A stretch of 64,000 nucleotides of DNA from Pseudomonas vanderleydeniana (lineage in GTDB: Bacteria; Pseudomonadota; Gammaproteobacteria; Pseudomonadales; Pseudomonadaceae). The notes beneath the pieces are model-generated. The model did not search any database. It worked only from the letters and a program-made list of their open reading frames with translations, and was not told the DNA's origin. Shown in pieces: positions 42,520 through 50,363 of this stretch; within the stretch, counting starts at the first letter, position 1; each line of letters begins with the position of its first letter. The position numbers were made by a program, and so were the translations under genes. The DNA lies in the NCBI RefSeq assembly GCF_014268755.2, contig NZ_CP077093.1, positions 62,001-126,000 on the forward strand, given 5' to 3'.

Positions 42520-43863
42520 ATGGACCCTTCCCCTAGTAGCTTGACCCTCGCCTCGATATTCGCCGATTTCGGCATGATCCTCTTTGCTCTGCTCCTGGTC
42601 CTGCTCAACGGTTTCTTCGTTGCCGCCGAGTTCGCCATGGTCAAGCTGCGCTCGACCCGCGTTGAAACCATTGCCCAGCAGAACGGCTGGCGCGGGCAGA
42701 TCCTGCGCACCGTACACAGCCAGCTGGACGCCTACCTGTCCGCCTGCCAGCTGGGTATCACCCTCGCCTCCCTGGGCCTGGGCTGGGTCGGCGAGCCGGC
42801 CTTCGCTCACCTGCTGGAGCCAGTACTCGGCGCGGTCGGCGTGAGCGCCCCCGAAGTGATCAAGGGCGTATCGTTCTTCACCGCCTTCTTCATCATTTCC
42901 TACCTGCACATCGTGGTCGGCGAACTGGCCCCCAAGTCCTGGGCCATCCGCAAGCCGGAGCTGCTGTCGCTGTGGACGGCGGTGCCGCTGTACCTGTTCT
43001 ACTGGCTGATGTACCCGGCCATCTACCTGCTCAACGCCAGTGCCAACGCGATCCTGCGCATCGCCGGCCAGGGTGAGCCCGGCCCGCATCACGAGCACCA
43101 CTACAGCCGCGAGGAACTCAAGCTGATCCTGCACTCCAGCCGTGGCCAGGATCCCAGCGACCAGGGCATGCGCGTACTGGCCTCGGCCGTGGAGATGGGC
43201 GAACTGGAGGTGGTCGACTGGGCCAACTCGCGCGAAGACCTGGTGACCCTGGACTGCAACGCGCCGCTCAAGGAAATCCTGGCCCTGTTCCGTCGCCACA
43301 AGTTCAGCCGCTACCCGGTGTACGACGCCGAACGCAACGTGTTCGTCGGCCTGCTGCACATCAAGGACCTGCTGCTGGAACTGGCCGCGCTGGACCACAT
43401 CCCCGAGTCGTTCAACCTCGCCGAGCTGACCCGCCCACTGGAGCGCGTGTCCAAGCACATGCCGCTGTCGCGCCTGCTGGAACAGTTCCGCCAGGGCGGC
43501 TCGCACTTCGCCCTGGTCGAGGAAGCCGACAGCAAGGTGATCGGCTACCTGACCATGGAAGACGTGCTCGAAGTGCTGGTCGGCGACATCCAGGACGAAC
43601 ACCGCAAGGCCGAACGCGGCATCCTCGCCTACCAGCCGGGCAAGCTGCTGGTGCGCGGTGACACGCCGCTGTTCAAGGTCGAGCGCCTGCTGGGCATCGA
43701 CCTGGACCACATCGAGGCCGAAACCCTCGCCGGCCTCGTCTACGAGAGCCTGAAGCGGGTACCGGAGGAAGAAGAGGTCATGGAAGTCGAGGGCCTGCGC
43801 ATCATCATCAAGAAGATGAAGGGACCGAAGATCATCCTGGCCAAGGTCCTCAAGCTCGACTGA
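42520..43863 (+). CDS. CNNM/CorC-type membrane protein (DUF21-CBS-CorC_HlyC)
   Basis: The 447-residue protein has an N-terminal DUF21 membrane domain (about 15-200, with LLNGFFVAAEFAMVKLRSTR). Two CBS domains follow (about 215-340) and a C-terminal CorC_HlyC domain ends in IIIKKMKGPKIILAKVL. Family members are linked to magnesium or cobalt efflux and are often called hemolysin-like. The substrate here is unknown. It lies 137 bp after phoR, with no recognisable signal in the gap, and converges on the peptidase gene. Confidence 0.9.
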   Translation: MDPSPSSLTLASIFADFGMILFALLLVLLNGFFVAAEFAMVKLRSTRVETIAQQNGWRGQILRTVHSQLDAYLSACQLGITLASLGLGWVGEPAFAHLLEPVLGAVGVSAPEVIKGVSFFTAFFIISYLHIVVGELAPKSWAIRKPELLSLWTAVPLYLFYWLMYPAIYLLNASANAILRIAGQGEPGPHHEHHYSREELKLILHSSRGQDPSDQGMRVLASAVEMGELEVVDWANSREDLVTLDCNAPLKEILALFRRHKFSRYPVYDAERNVFVGLLHIKDLLLELAALDHIPESFNLAELTRPLERVSKHMPLSRLLEQFRQGGSHFALVEEADSKVIGYLTMEDVLEVLVGDIQDEHRKAERGILAYQPGKLLVRGDTPLFKVERLLGIDLDHIEAETLAGLVYESLKRVPEEEEVMEVEGLRIIIKKMKGPKIILAKVLKLD

Positions 43864-43869
43864 TCACCC

Positions 43870-43896
43870 ACAGGACCAGGGTTTAGCTGGTCCTGT
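43870..43896. terminator. Bidirectional hairpin between convergent genes
   Basis: Perfect arms ACAGGACCAG (43870-43879) and CTGGTCCTGT (43887-43896) with a 7-base loop occupy the whole 32 bp gap and touch the stop of the leftward peptidase gene. There is no long T-tract on either strand. Confidence 0.7.
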
Positions 43897-44795
43897 CACT
43901 GCCCGCCCACGGCGAAGTTCGGCAAGGCCTCCATCGGCTGGCTGAACTGGTACGGAATCGACACCAGGCCCAGCCCGGTATTGCGCTGCACCACGAAATG
44001 CAGGTGCGGCCCGGTGCTGTTGCCGGTATTGCCCGACAGGCCCAACAGGCTGCCCACGGCGACCCGCTGCCCCTCACGCACGCTCACCGAGCCCTGCTTG
44101 AGGTGCAGGTAGACGCCCATGGTGCCGTCATCATGGAGGATACGAACGAAGTTGCCGGCCGGGTTCTTGCCGCGCCCGGTCTGGTCGTTCTCGGTCTTGA
44201 CCACGACCCCGCCCCGCGCCGCAATGATCGGCGTGCCCACCGGCATGGCGATATCCATCGCGTAGCGGCTCTTGGCGCCGTGATGACTGTACTCGCCATT
44301 CGGCCCCTGGGTCAGGCGAAAGGGCCCGCCTCGCCAGGGAAACGGATAACGATAGCCCTGGGCCTGGCCCGAGGGGTCACCGAGGGAGTAGCGGAATTTT
44401 GGGGTATACAGGAACGGCAGGCCGGGTTGGGTCGCACTGAGCAGCGCCAGGCGCTGCTGGCTGCGCGCCGGCAACACCTTGCGAATCGGCTGCGTGGGTG
44501 CCCCGCTGACGTTCTTCAGCGCGCCGAAGCCCAGCTCGATCTCCACCGGCGCATACAGGTCGTTGCGCACGAACACTTCGTCACCGCCCTTCTGCTTGCG
44601 AATGTCCAGGCGTACCTGGCGCTCCAGGTGCTCGACCATCCGATCGCGAAACACGAACACCTGGGCACCCGGTGCAGGGCGGTCGCTGTAGGTGACGACA
44701 CCATTGGCGTCGACGTACTTGTAGACCGTCATGGCCGTAGCCGAGGTGGCGGCCATCAACAGGCCACAGGAAAACAGCAGGCGCAGGAACAACAT
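43896..44795 (-). CDS. Secreted M23-family peptidoglycan endopeptidase
   Basis: The 299-residue precursor has a signal peptide (MLFLRLLFSCGLLMAATSATA) and an N-terminal DUF4124 domain (MTVYKYVDANGVVTYSDRP). The C-terminal M23 peptidase carries the zinc ligands HHGAKSRYAMD and GPHLHF. Such LytM enzymes cut peptide crosslinks in peptidoglycan or regulate amidases in the periplasm. The ATG at 44795 was preferred to a TTG 15 bases earlier. It stands alone between a convergent gene and the toxin-antitoxin pair. Confidence 0.9.
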   Translation of the reverse strand: MLFLRLLFSCGLLMAATSATAMTVYKYVDANGVVTYSDRPAPGAQVFVFRDRMVEHLERQVRLDIRKQKGGDEVFVRNDLYAPVEIELGFGALKNVSGAPTQPIRKVLPARSQQRLALLSATQPGLPFLYTPKFRYSLGDPSGQAQGYRYPFPWRGGPFRLTQGPNGEYSHHGAKSRYAMDIAMPVGTPIIAARGGVVVKTENDQTGRGKNPAGNFVRILHDDGTMGVYLHLKQGSVSVREGQRVAVGSLLGLSGNTGNSTGPHLHFVVQRNTGLGLVSIPYQFSQPMEALPNFAVGGQ

Positions 44796-44858
44796 AGGGC
44801 AAGCCGCCAAACGAAACGTGGCGAGCAGATTAGCAGGCCGCCAAGATGTTTGTATGAC

Positions 44859-45164
44859 TCAGGCCGACTGGATCGTGTCCTGACCGAAGCACAGGTCGAC
44901 CTCCAGTTGCGCCGGCTCCGACAGGTTCACCAGGGCATCCAGGGAGAACTTGTCGATCTTGCCGTTGAGCAGGTCGTTCAGCCTCGGCTGGCTGATCCCC
45001 AGGCGCTGGGCCGCCGCCTTCTGGGACAGCTCCCAGGCGTTGATCCTGCTGATCAGCGCCATCATCAGCCTGGAGCGCAGGCGCATATTGGCCGCCTCCC
45101 GGGGCGTCTCCTCCAGGGCATCCCAGACGGAGGGAAAACGTTCAACATTGGCATGATCGCTCAT
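44859..45164 (-). CDS. HigA-like antitoxin (XRE family)
   Basis: The 101-residue protein has a helix-turn-helix of the HigA/COG5606 type (NAWELSQKAAAQRLGISQPRLNDLLNGKIDKFSLDALVNL) and an N-terminal helix likely to wrap the toxin. Its ATG at 45164 overlaps the toxin stop by 4 bp, so toxin-first, HigBA-type order and translational coupling are clear. Such antitoxins repress their own operon. The imperfect match of the flanking operator is noted separately. Confidence 0.87.
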   Translation of the reverse strand: MSDHANVERFPSVWDALEETPREAANMRLRSRLMMALISRINAWELSQKAAAQRLGISQPRLNDLLNGKIDKFSLDALVNLSEPAQLEVDLCFGQDTIQSA

Positions 45165-45493
45165 GGTCTTGCTCCTATCTCCTGGTATCTCACCCTGGCC
45201 AGCTCGATATCCCTGGCCTGGGTCTTCTGGGTCGTCTTCCTGAAGGCGTGCAGGACATACAGGGCATCAACCCTGTTGGCCACGTAAAACACCCGGAATG
45301 CGCCGCTCTCGTCACTGACACGGATTTCGTAGACACCCCTGCCTATCGTCATCATGGGCTTCCAGTCGCAAGGTGCTTCACCCTGCTGCAGAAGATCCAA
45401 CTGAAAACCTACCGCTCGTCTCGCCTCCAGCGGGAAAGCCCGCAGATCCCTGAGCGAGTTCCCCACGAATACCACGTCCTTGTGCCTTGCCAT
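45161..45493 (-). CDS. RelE/HigB-like toxin (Gp49/COG4679 family)
   Basis: The 110-residue basic protein (SLRDLRAFPLEARRAVGFQLDLLQQGEAPCDWKPM..GVYEIRV, then AFRVFYVANRVDALYVLHAFRKTTQKT) matches the phage-Gp49-like HigB toxin family. Members are ribosome-dependent mRNA interferases. The conserved core YEIRV-x-FRVFY-x-VLHAFRKKT is complete, so it looks active. It is transcribed leftward and directly followed by its antitoxin. Confidence 0.88.
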   Translation of the reverse strand: MARHKDVVFVGNSLRDLRAFPLEARRAVGFQLDLLQQGEAPCDWKPMMTIGRGVYEIRVSDESGAFRVFYVANRVDALYVLHAFRKTTQKTQARDIELARVRYQEIGARP

Positions 45494-45598
45494 CGATACC
45501 TCCCGTGCTTGCCAGGAAAAGCGTAATCAATGAGCGAGCCGTTCGGAGTGCGAGGTTGTTGCAAGACTTGGCTGGCGGCCATGCCTTGTCGATCAATC

Positions 45599-45616
45599 TA
45601 TATCAAAACAGATATA
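45599..45616. promoter_or_regulatory. AT-rich inverted repeat upstream of the toxin-antitoxin pair
   Basis: TATATC (45599-45604) and GATATA (45611-45616) flank a 6-base spacer in a 230 bp gap between the toxin and the response-regulator gene. It resembles an operator half-site pair but lies 106 bp before the toxin start. The gap holds no other supported gene. Confidence 0.4.
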
Positions 45617-45723
45617 AAAAAATCGGACGAAGGACTATTCGGACGAAAGGCTTTTCGATACGCGAGGTAGGAATGAGGACAGGCAACCCGGTGCGTCAGC
45701 CGCAACGGGTTGCCAGGCGGGCA

Positions 45724-46650
45724 TCAGGCGCCAGGAACGAAGTGTTTCTGGGCGGTGCCGCGAGCGATCAGGCGAGAAATGTAGTCGAGCTTTTGCGCAT
45801 CCTGGTCGATGAACCGGAAGGTCAGTTGCAGCCAGTCGCTGTCCGGCTTGGGCTCGTGGGCGACGATGGCGTGCAGGTAGCCGTTCAGGCGGGCCACCTC
45901 GGCATTCTCACCCTGCTCCAGGTCGAGCACGGCACTTTCCAGGATCTGCGGCAGGGCCTCGCCACGACGCACCACCAGCAGGGCTTCCTTGATGCTCAGG
46001 GCCTTGATCACGCATTGCTGGGTGCCGCTGGCCAGGCGCAGCTGGCCCTGGCCACGACCACCGGTTGCCGCGCTGGCTGCCGCCGCAGGCGCCGGTGGAC
46101 GCACCGGCGGGCTGTTGAGGATGCCCTTGGACGCCGCGGGTGCCGCTGCGGGGGCTGCTGGAGCCGCCGGCGACACGACGGCCGGCTTGCCACCGGTCAG
46201 CGCGCTCAGCGAGTCGTTGCCGAACCCCGCGTTCGACTTCGGAGCGCTGCTCATCAGCGCGTCGAGCTTGCCGACCTTGTGCAGCGCCTGCTTGACCTTG
46301 GTCAGCAGTTGTTCGTTGGTGAACGGCTTGCTGACGTAGCCGGAGACCCCGGCCTGGATCGCCTGCACCACGTTCTCCTTGTCGCCACGGCTGGTGACCA
46401 TGACGAACGGCATGTTCTTGAGGGCGTCCTGCGAACGGCACCACGTCAGCAGTTCCAGGCCGGACATTTCAGGCATTTCCCAGTCGCACAGCACCAGGTC
46501 GAACGCCTCGCGCGCCAGGATCGCCTGGGCCTTGCGTCCGTTGACGGCGTCTTCGGTCCGCACACCCGGGAAGTAGTTGCGCAGGCACTTTTTCACCAGG
46601 TCGCGGATGAACGATGCGTCATCCACCACCAACACACTGACTTTGCTCAT
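45724..46650 (-). CDS. Response regulator with receiver and PilZ-like C-terminal domain
   Basis: The 308-residue protein has a CheY-like receiver with D10-D11, phospho-acceptor D56 (LVLCDWEMP) and MVTSRGDKENV. An Ala/Pro-rich linker follows (about 155-200). The C-terminal domain (about 205-300) has the spacing of a PilZ fold, but I do not see a clear RxxxR c-di-GMP motif. No DNA-binding domain is present, so output is probably through protein contacts. P. aeruginosa has a regulator at the equivalent place beside phoU. No sensor kinase is adjacent. Confidence 0.82.
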   Translation of the reverse strand: MSKVSVLVVDDASFIRDLVKKCLRNYFPGVRTEDAVNGRKAQAILAREAFDLVLCDWEMPEMSGLELLTWCRSQDALKNMPFVMVTSRGDKENVVQAIQAGVSGYVSKPFTNEQLLTKVKQALHKVGKLDALMSSAPKSNAGFGNDSLSALTGGKPAVVSPAAPAAPAAAPAASKGILNSPPVRPPAPAAAASAATGGRGQGQLRLASGTQQCVIKALSIKEALLVVRRGEALPQILESAVLDLEQGENAEVARLNGYLHAIVAHEPKPDSDWLQLTFRFIDQDAQKLDYISRLIARGTAQKHFVPGA

Positions 46651-46768
46651 TGACCATTCCTCTAAAAATCCCGGCCAGCATACTGGCTAATGGCCATTTG
46701 CAAAACTGATCAGTCACGCCGGGATTTTATCGCTCGCAAGGCGCATAAAATTCGTACGCCACAAACAA

Positions 46769-46796
46769 AAACGCCCGACCATTGGCCGGGCGTTTC
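46769..46796 (-). terminator. Terminator after phoU
   Basis: AACGCCCG and CGGGCGTT arms with a GG-CC extension form a stem followed on the minus strand by TTTGTTTG. It ends the pst-phoU transcript before the response-regulator gene. Confidence 0.8.
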
Positions 46797-46808
46797 TCTC
46801 GGGCAATC

Positions 46809-47570
46809 TTACTTATCGTCAGCTTTGTCCGGAACATTAGCAGTTTCGGGGGCCACTCCCTCAACTTCCTGGCGCATGCGCTTGAGGCCCATGTGCCGTA
46901 CGTCGGTGCCGCGTACCAGATAGATTACCAGCTCCGAGATATTGCGTGCGTGGTCGCCGATCCGCTCCAGCGAACGCAGCACCCAGATGATGCTCAGAAC
47001 CCGCGAGATAGAGCGAGGGTCTTCCATCATGTAGGTCGCCAGCTCGCGCAGGGCGGTCTTGTACTCGCGGTCGATGATCTTGTCGTACTGCGCCACGGAC
47101 AGCGCCAGTTCGGCGTCGAAGCGGGCGAAGGCGTCCAGCGCGTCACGGACCATGTTGCGCACCTGGTCGCCGATGTGGCGAACTTCCACGTAGCCACGCG
47201 GGGCCTCGCCTTCTTCGCACAACTGGATGGCGCGACGAGCGATCTTGGTGGCTTCGTCGCCGATACGCTCAAGATCGATCACCGACTTGGAGATGCTGAT
47301 GATCAACCGCAGGTCGGACGCCGCCGGCTGGCGACGAGCGAGGATGCGCAGGCACTCCTCGTCGATGTTGCGTTCCATCTGGTTGATCTGCTCGTCAATC
47401 TCGCGCACCTGCTGGGCCAGGCCGGAATCGGCCTCGATCAGCGCGGTGACGGCGTCGTTGACCTGCTTCTCCACCAAGCCGCCCATGGCCAGCAGGTGGC
47501 TGCGTACTTCTTCCAGCTCCGCGTTGAACTGCGCGGAAATGTGATGGGTAAGACCTTCTTTATCAATCAT
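46809..47570 (-). CDS. phoU: Phosphate-signalling protein PhoU
   Basis: PhoU links the Pst transporter to PhoR and keeps the Pho regulon off when phosphate is plentiful. The 253-residue helical protein has two PhoU repeats, each with the metal-binding pattern (KSVIDLERIGDEATKIA and RSLERIGDHARNISE). It is the last gene of the leftward pst set, 120 bp after pstB. A GAAACGTGC/GCACGTTTC hairpin (47587-47616) lies between them. Confidence 0.96.
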   Translation of the reverse strand: MIDKEGLTHHISAQFNAELEEVRSHLLAMGGLVEKQVNDAVTALIEADSGLAQQVREIDEQINQMERNIDEECLRILARRQPAASDLRLIISISKSVIDLERIGDEATKIARRAIQLCEEGEAPRGYVEVRHIGDQVRNMVRDALDAFARFDAELALSVAQYDKIIDREYKTALRELATYMMEDPRSISRVLSIIWVLRSLERIGDHARNISELVIYLVRGTDVRHMGLKRMRQEVEGVAPETANVPDKADDK

Positions 47571-47690
47571 CGGTGTTTGGCTCCGCGAAACGTGCAGGCT
47601 TCAGGCCGCACGTTTCAAGCAGTTTGGGGTTGATCCGGGGTTCGCACAGCATCTGCCTTGCCGCCTCCGGCCTGCGGCACACAGCCGCTC

Positions 47691-48524
47691 CTAGCCATAA
47701 CGACCGGTGATGTAGTCCTCGGTCTGCTTCTTCGCGGGATTGGTGAACAGGGTATCGGTATCGCCGAATTCCACCAGCTTGCCCATGTACATGAACGCGG
47801 TGTAGTCGGAGACGCGGGCGGCCTGCTGCATGTTGTGGGTCACGATCACGATAGTGAACTTGGATTTCAGTTCGTAGATCAGTTCCTCGACCTTGAGCGT
47901 CGAAATCGGGTCGAGGGCCGAGCACGGTTCGTCGAGCAGCAGGACTTCCGGCTCCACGGCGATGGTCCGGGCAATCACCAGACGCTGCTGCTGGCCGCCG
48001 GACAGGCCGAGGGCGGAATCGTGCAGGCGGTCCTTCACCTCATCCCACAGCGCGGCGCCCTTGAGCGCCCATTCGACGGCCTCGTCGAGCACGCGCTTCT
48101 TGTTGATGCCCTGGATACGCAGGCCATAGACCACGTTCTCGTAGATGGTCTTGGGGAACGGGTTCGGCTTCTGGAACACCATGCCGACCTTGCGGCGCAG
48201 CTCGGCGACGTCCTCGCCCTTGCGGTAGATGTTGTTGCCGTAGAGGTTGATCTCGCCCTGTACGCGGCAGCCGTCAACCAGGTCGTTCATCCGGTTGAAG
48301 GTGCGCAGCAGGGTCGACTTGCCGCAACCGGACGGGCCGATGAAGGCGGTCACGCGTTGCTTGGGGATATTCATGCTGACGTCGAACAGCGCCTGCTTCT
48401 CGCCGTAGAACAGGCTCAGCTTCGGTACTTCGATGGCCACGGTCTCGCTGGCCAGGTCCAGGCTCTGCTTGCTGCGACCCAGGGCGGACATGTTGATGCC
48501 GTGGGGTTGGGTTTCGTGCTGCAT
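47691..48524 (-). CDS. pstB: Phosphate ABC transporter ATPase PstB
   Basis: PstB powers high-affinity phosphate import. The 277-residue protein has Walker [11 protein letters not shown], the Q-loop region [15 protein letters not shown], signature LSGGQQQRL and Walker [13 protein letters not shown] with the H-loop THNM. All ATPase motifs are intact. It is separated from pstA by 153 bp containing a palindromic repeat, and from phoU by 120 bp. Confidence 0.98.
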   Translation of the reverse strand: MQHETQPHGINMSALGRSKQSLDLASETVAIEVPKLSLFYGEKQALFDVSMNIPKQRVTAFIGPSGCGKSTLLRTFNRMNDLVDGCRVQGEINLYGNNIYRKGEDVAELRRKVGMVFQKPNPFPKTIYENVVYGLRIQGINKKRVLDEAVEWALKGAALWDEVKDRLHDSALGLSGGQQQRLVIARTIAVEPEVLLLDEPCSALDPISTLKVEELIYELKSKFTIVIVTHNMQQAARVSDYTAFMYMGKLVEFGDTDTLFTNPAKKQTEDYITGRYG

Positions 48525-48596
48525 GGGTAGACTCCCTGCGCTAACAAATTCGTTTCGGTACGCCGCGTGGCGGCGTGTGCAATAAGGGACCTCGGA

Positions 48597-48661
48597 GGAG
48601 CAAGGCTGGCCTGCGAAGGGCCTCGGGGGCCGCCAAAAGCTTCGCGGGCCAGCCCTGCTCC
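48597..48661. repeat. Palindromic repeat between pstA and pstB
   Basis: Arms starting GGAGCAAGGCTGGCCTGCGAAG and ending CTTCGCGGGCCAGCCCTGCTCC are imperfect reverse complements. They are the same type as the element after ubiA. Its place inside an operon suggests a role in differential message stability. Confidence 0.75.
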
Positions 48662-48677
48662 TACAGGTAATGCGTCA

Positions 48678-50348
48678 TCAACTATCCAGCGCCTTGTACT
48701 TCTCGCGCAGGTGGTTGCGAATCCACACGGCCGACAGGTTCAGCGTGGCGATCACCAGCACCAGCAGCAATGCGGTGGCATACACCAGCGGGCGTGCCGC
48801 CTCGACGTTGGGGCTCTGGAAGCCGACGTCGTAGATGTGGAAGCCCAGGTGCATGATCTTCTGGTCCAGGTGCAGGTACGGGTAGTTGCCGTCCACCGGC
48901 AGCGACGGCGCCAGCTTCACCACGCCCACCAGCATCAGCGGGGCCACTTCGCCAGCGGCACGGGCCACGGCGAGGATCATGCCGGTCATCATCGCCGGGC
49001 TGGCCATCGGCAGGACGATCTTCCACAGCGTCTCGGCCTTGGTCGCACCCAGCGCCAGGGAACCTTCGCGGACCGTACGCGGGATCCGCGCCAGGCCTTC
49101 CTCGGTGGCCACGATCACCACCGGCACCGCCAGCAGCGCCAGGGTCAGCGAGGCCCAGAGCAGGCCGGGGGTACCGAAGGTCGGTGCCGGCAGGGCCTCG
49201 GGGAAGAACAGCCGGTCAAGCGAACCGCCCAGCACGTAGACGAAGAAGCCCAGGCCGAACACGCCGTAGACGATCGCCGGAACACCGGCCAGGTTGTTCA
49301 CCGCGATGCGGATCACCCGCGTCAGGGTGTTCTGCTTGGCGTATTCACGCAGGTACACCGCCGCCAGCACGCCAAACGGGGTGACGATCATCGCCATGAT
49401 CAGGGTCATCATCACGGTACCGAAGATCGCCGGGAAGATCCCGCCTTCGGTGTTGGCTTCACGCGGGTCGTCGCTGAGGAACTCCCAGACCTTGCTGAAG
49501 TAGAAACCCAGCTTGGTGAAGGTGCCCATGGCGTTCGGCTGGTAGGCGTGCACCACCTTGCTGATGCCGATCTCCAGTTCCTTGCCGTTGCCGTCGCGGG
49601 CCGTGAGGCTGTCGCGATTGAACTCGGTGTGCAGCTCGCTCAGGCGCGCTTCGACGGCCTGGTAGCGGGCATGCAGTTCGGCCTTCTCGGCCTCCATGTC
49701 GGCCTGCGCGGCGGCGTCCAGCTTGCCTTCGAGTTCCAGCTTGCGGCCATGCAGGCGGATACGCTCGAGACCGGCGTTGATCGCGCCGATGTCGGTTTTC
49801 TCCAGGGACTTGAGCTGCTTGGCCAGGCCGTTCACGCGCTCGATACGCGCCCGCAGCTCAGGCCACGCGGCCTCGCCCTCGGCGACGACCTTGCCGTTTT
49901 CCTTGACGTTGACCAGGGTGCCGTAGAAATTGCCCCACTCGCGACGCTCGATGGCCATCAATTCGGCCGGCGTGCTGAGCTGGGTCAGCCACTCACCGAC
50001 GACCCAGGTGAAGTCGTTGCCGTTCAGGTCACGGTTGCCGACCTTGATCAACTCGCGGGTCATGAACTCGGGACCATCATCCGGCACCGGCAAGCCCGCC
50101 GTCTTCAGGCGCGCACGTGGCACTTCTTCCTTCTGCACCACCTCGCCGACCACGACCTGCGGGGCCTGGCCCGGGATAGCGTACTGGGCCTGGATCACGT
50201 CCGCCGGCCAGAAATGCCCCAGCCCACGAACCGCGATCACCGCCAGCAAGCCGATGGTCATGATGACCGCGATGGACACCGCACCACCGCTGATCCAGAC
50301 GCCTGGGGCGCCGCTCTTGAACCAGCCATTCAGGGAGTTCTGTTTCAC
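48678..50348 (-). CDS. pstA: Phosphate ABC transporter permease PstA (extended form)
   Basis: PstA forms the membrane channel with PstC. At 556 residues it is nearly twice the E. coli length. After a first membrane segment (about 22-42) there is a long extra region (about 45-275). This includes a predicted coiled coil (LRARIERVNGLAKQLKSLEK, EAEKAELHARYQAVEARLSEL). Only then comes the permease core with the EAA-like loop (RTVREGSLALGATKAETLWKIVLP). Related pseudomonads carry the same extended form. It lies 15 bp after pstC. Confidence 0.93.
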   Translation of the reverse strand: MKQNSLNGWFKSGAPGVWISGGAVSIAVIMTIGLLAVIAVRGLGHFWPADVIQAQYAIPGQAPQVVVGEVVQKEEVPRARLKTAGLPVPDDGPEFMTRELIKVGNRDLNGNDFTWVVGEWLTQLSTPAELMAIERREWGNFYGTLVNVKENGKVVAEGEAAWPELRARIERVNGLAKQLKSLEKTDIGAINAGLERIRLHGRKLELEGKLDAAAQADMEAEKAELHARYQAVEARLSELHTEFNRDSLTARDGNGKELEIGISKVVHAYQPNAMGTFTKLGFYFSKVWEFLSDDPREANTEGGIFPAIFGTVMMTLIMAMIVTPFGVLAAVYLREYAKQNTLTRVIRIAVNNLAGVPAIVYGVFGLGFFVYVLGGSLDRLFFPEALPAPTFGTPGLLWASLTLALLAVPVVIVATEEGLARIPRTVREGSLALGATKAETLWKIVLPMASPAMMTGMILAVARAAGEVAPLMLVGVVKLAPSLPVDGNYPYLHLDQKIMHLGFHIYDVGFQSPNVEAARPLVYATALLLVLVIATLNLSAVWIRNHLREKYKALDS

Positions 50349-50363
50349 AGACTTCTACCTTTA

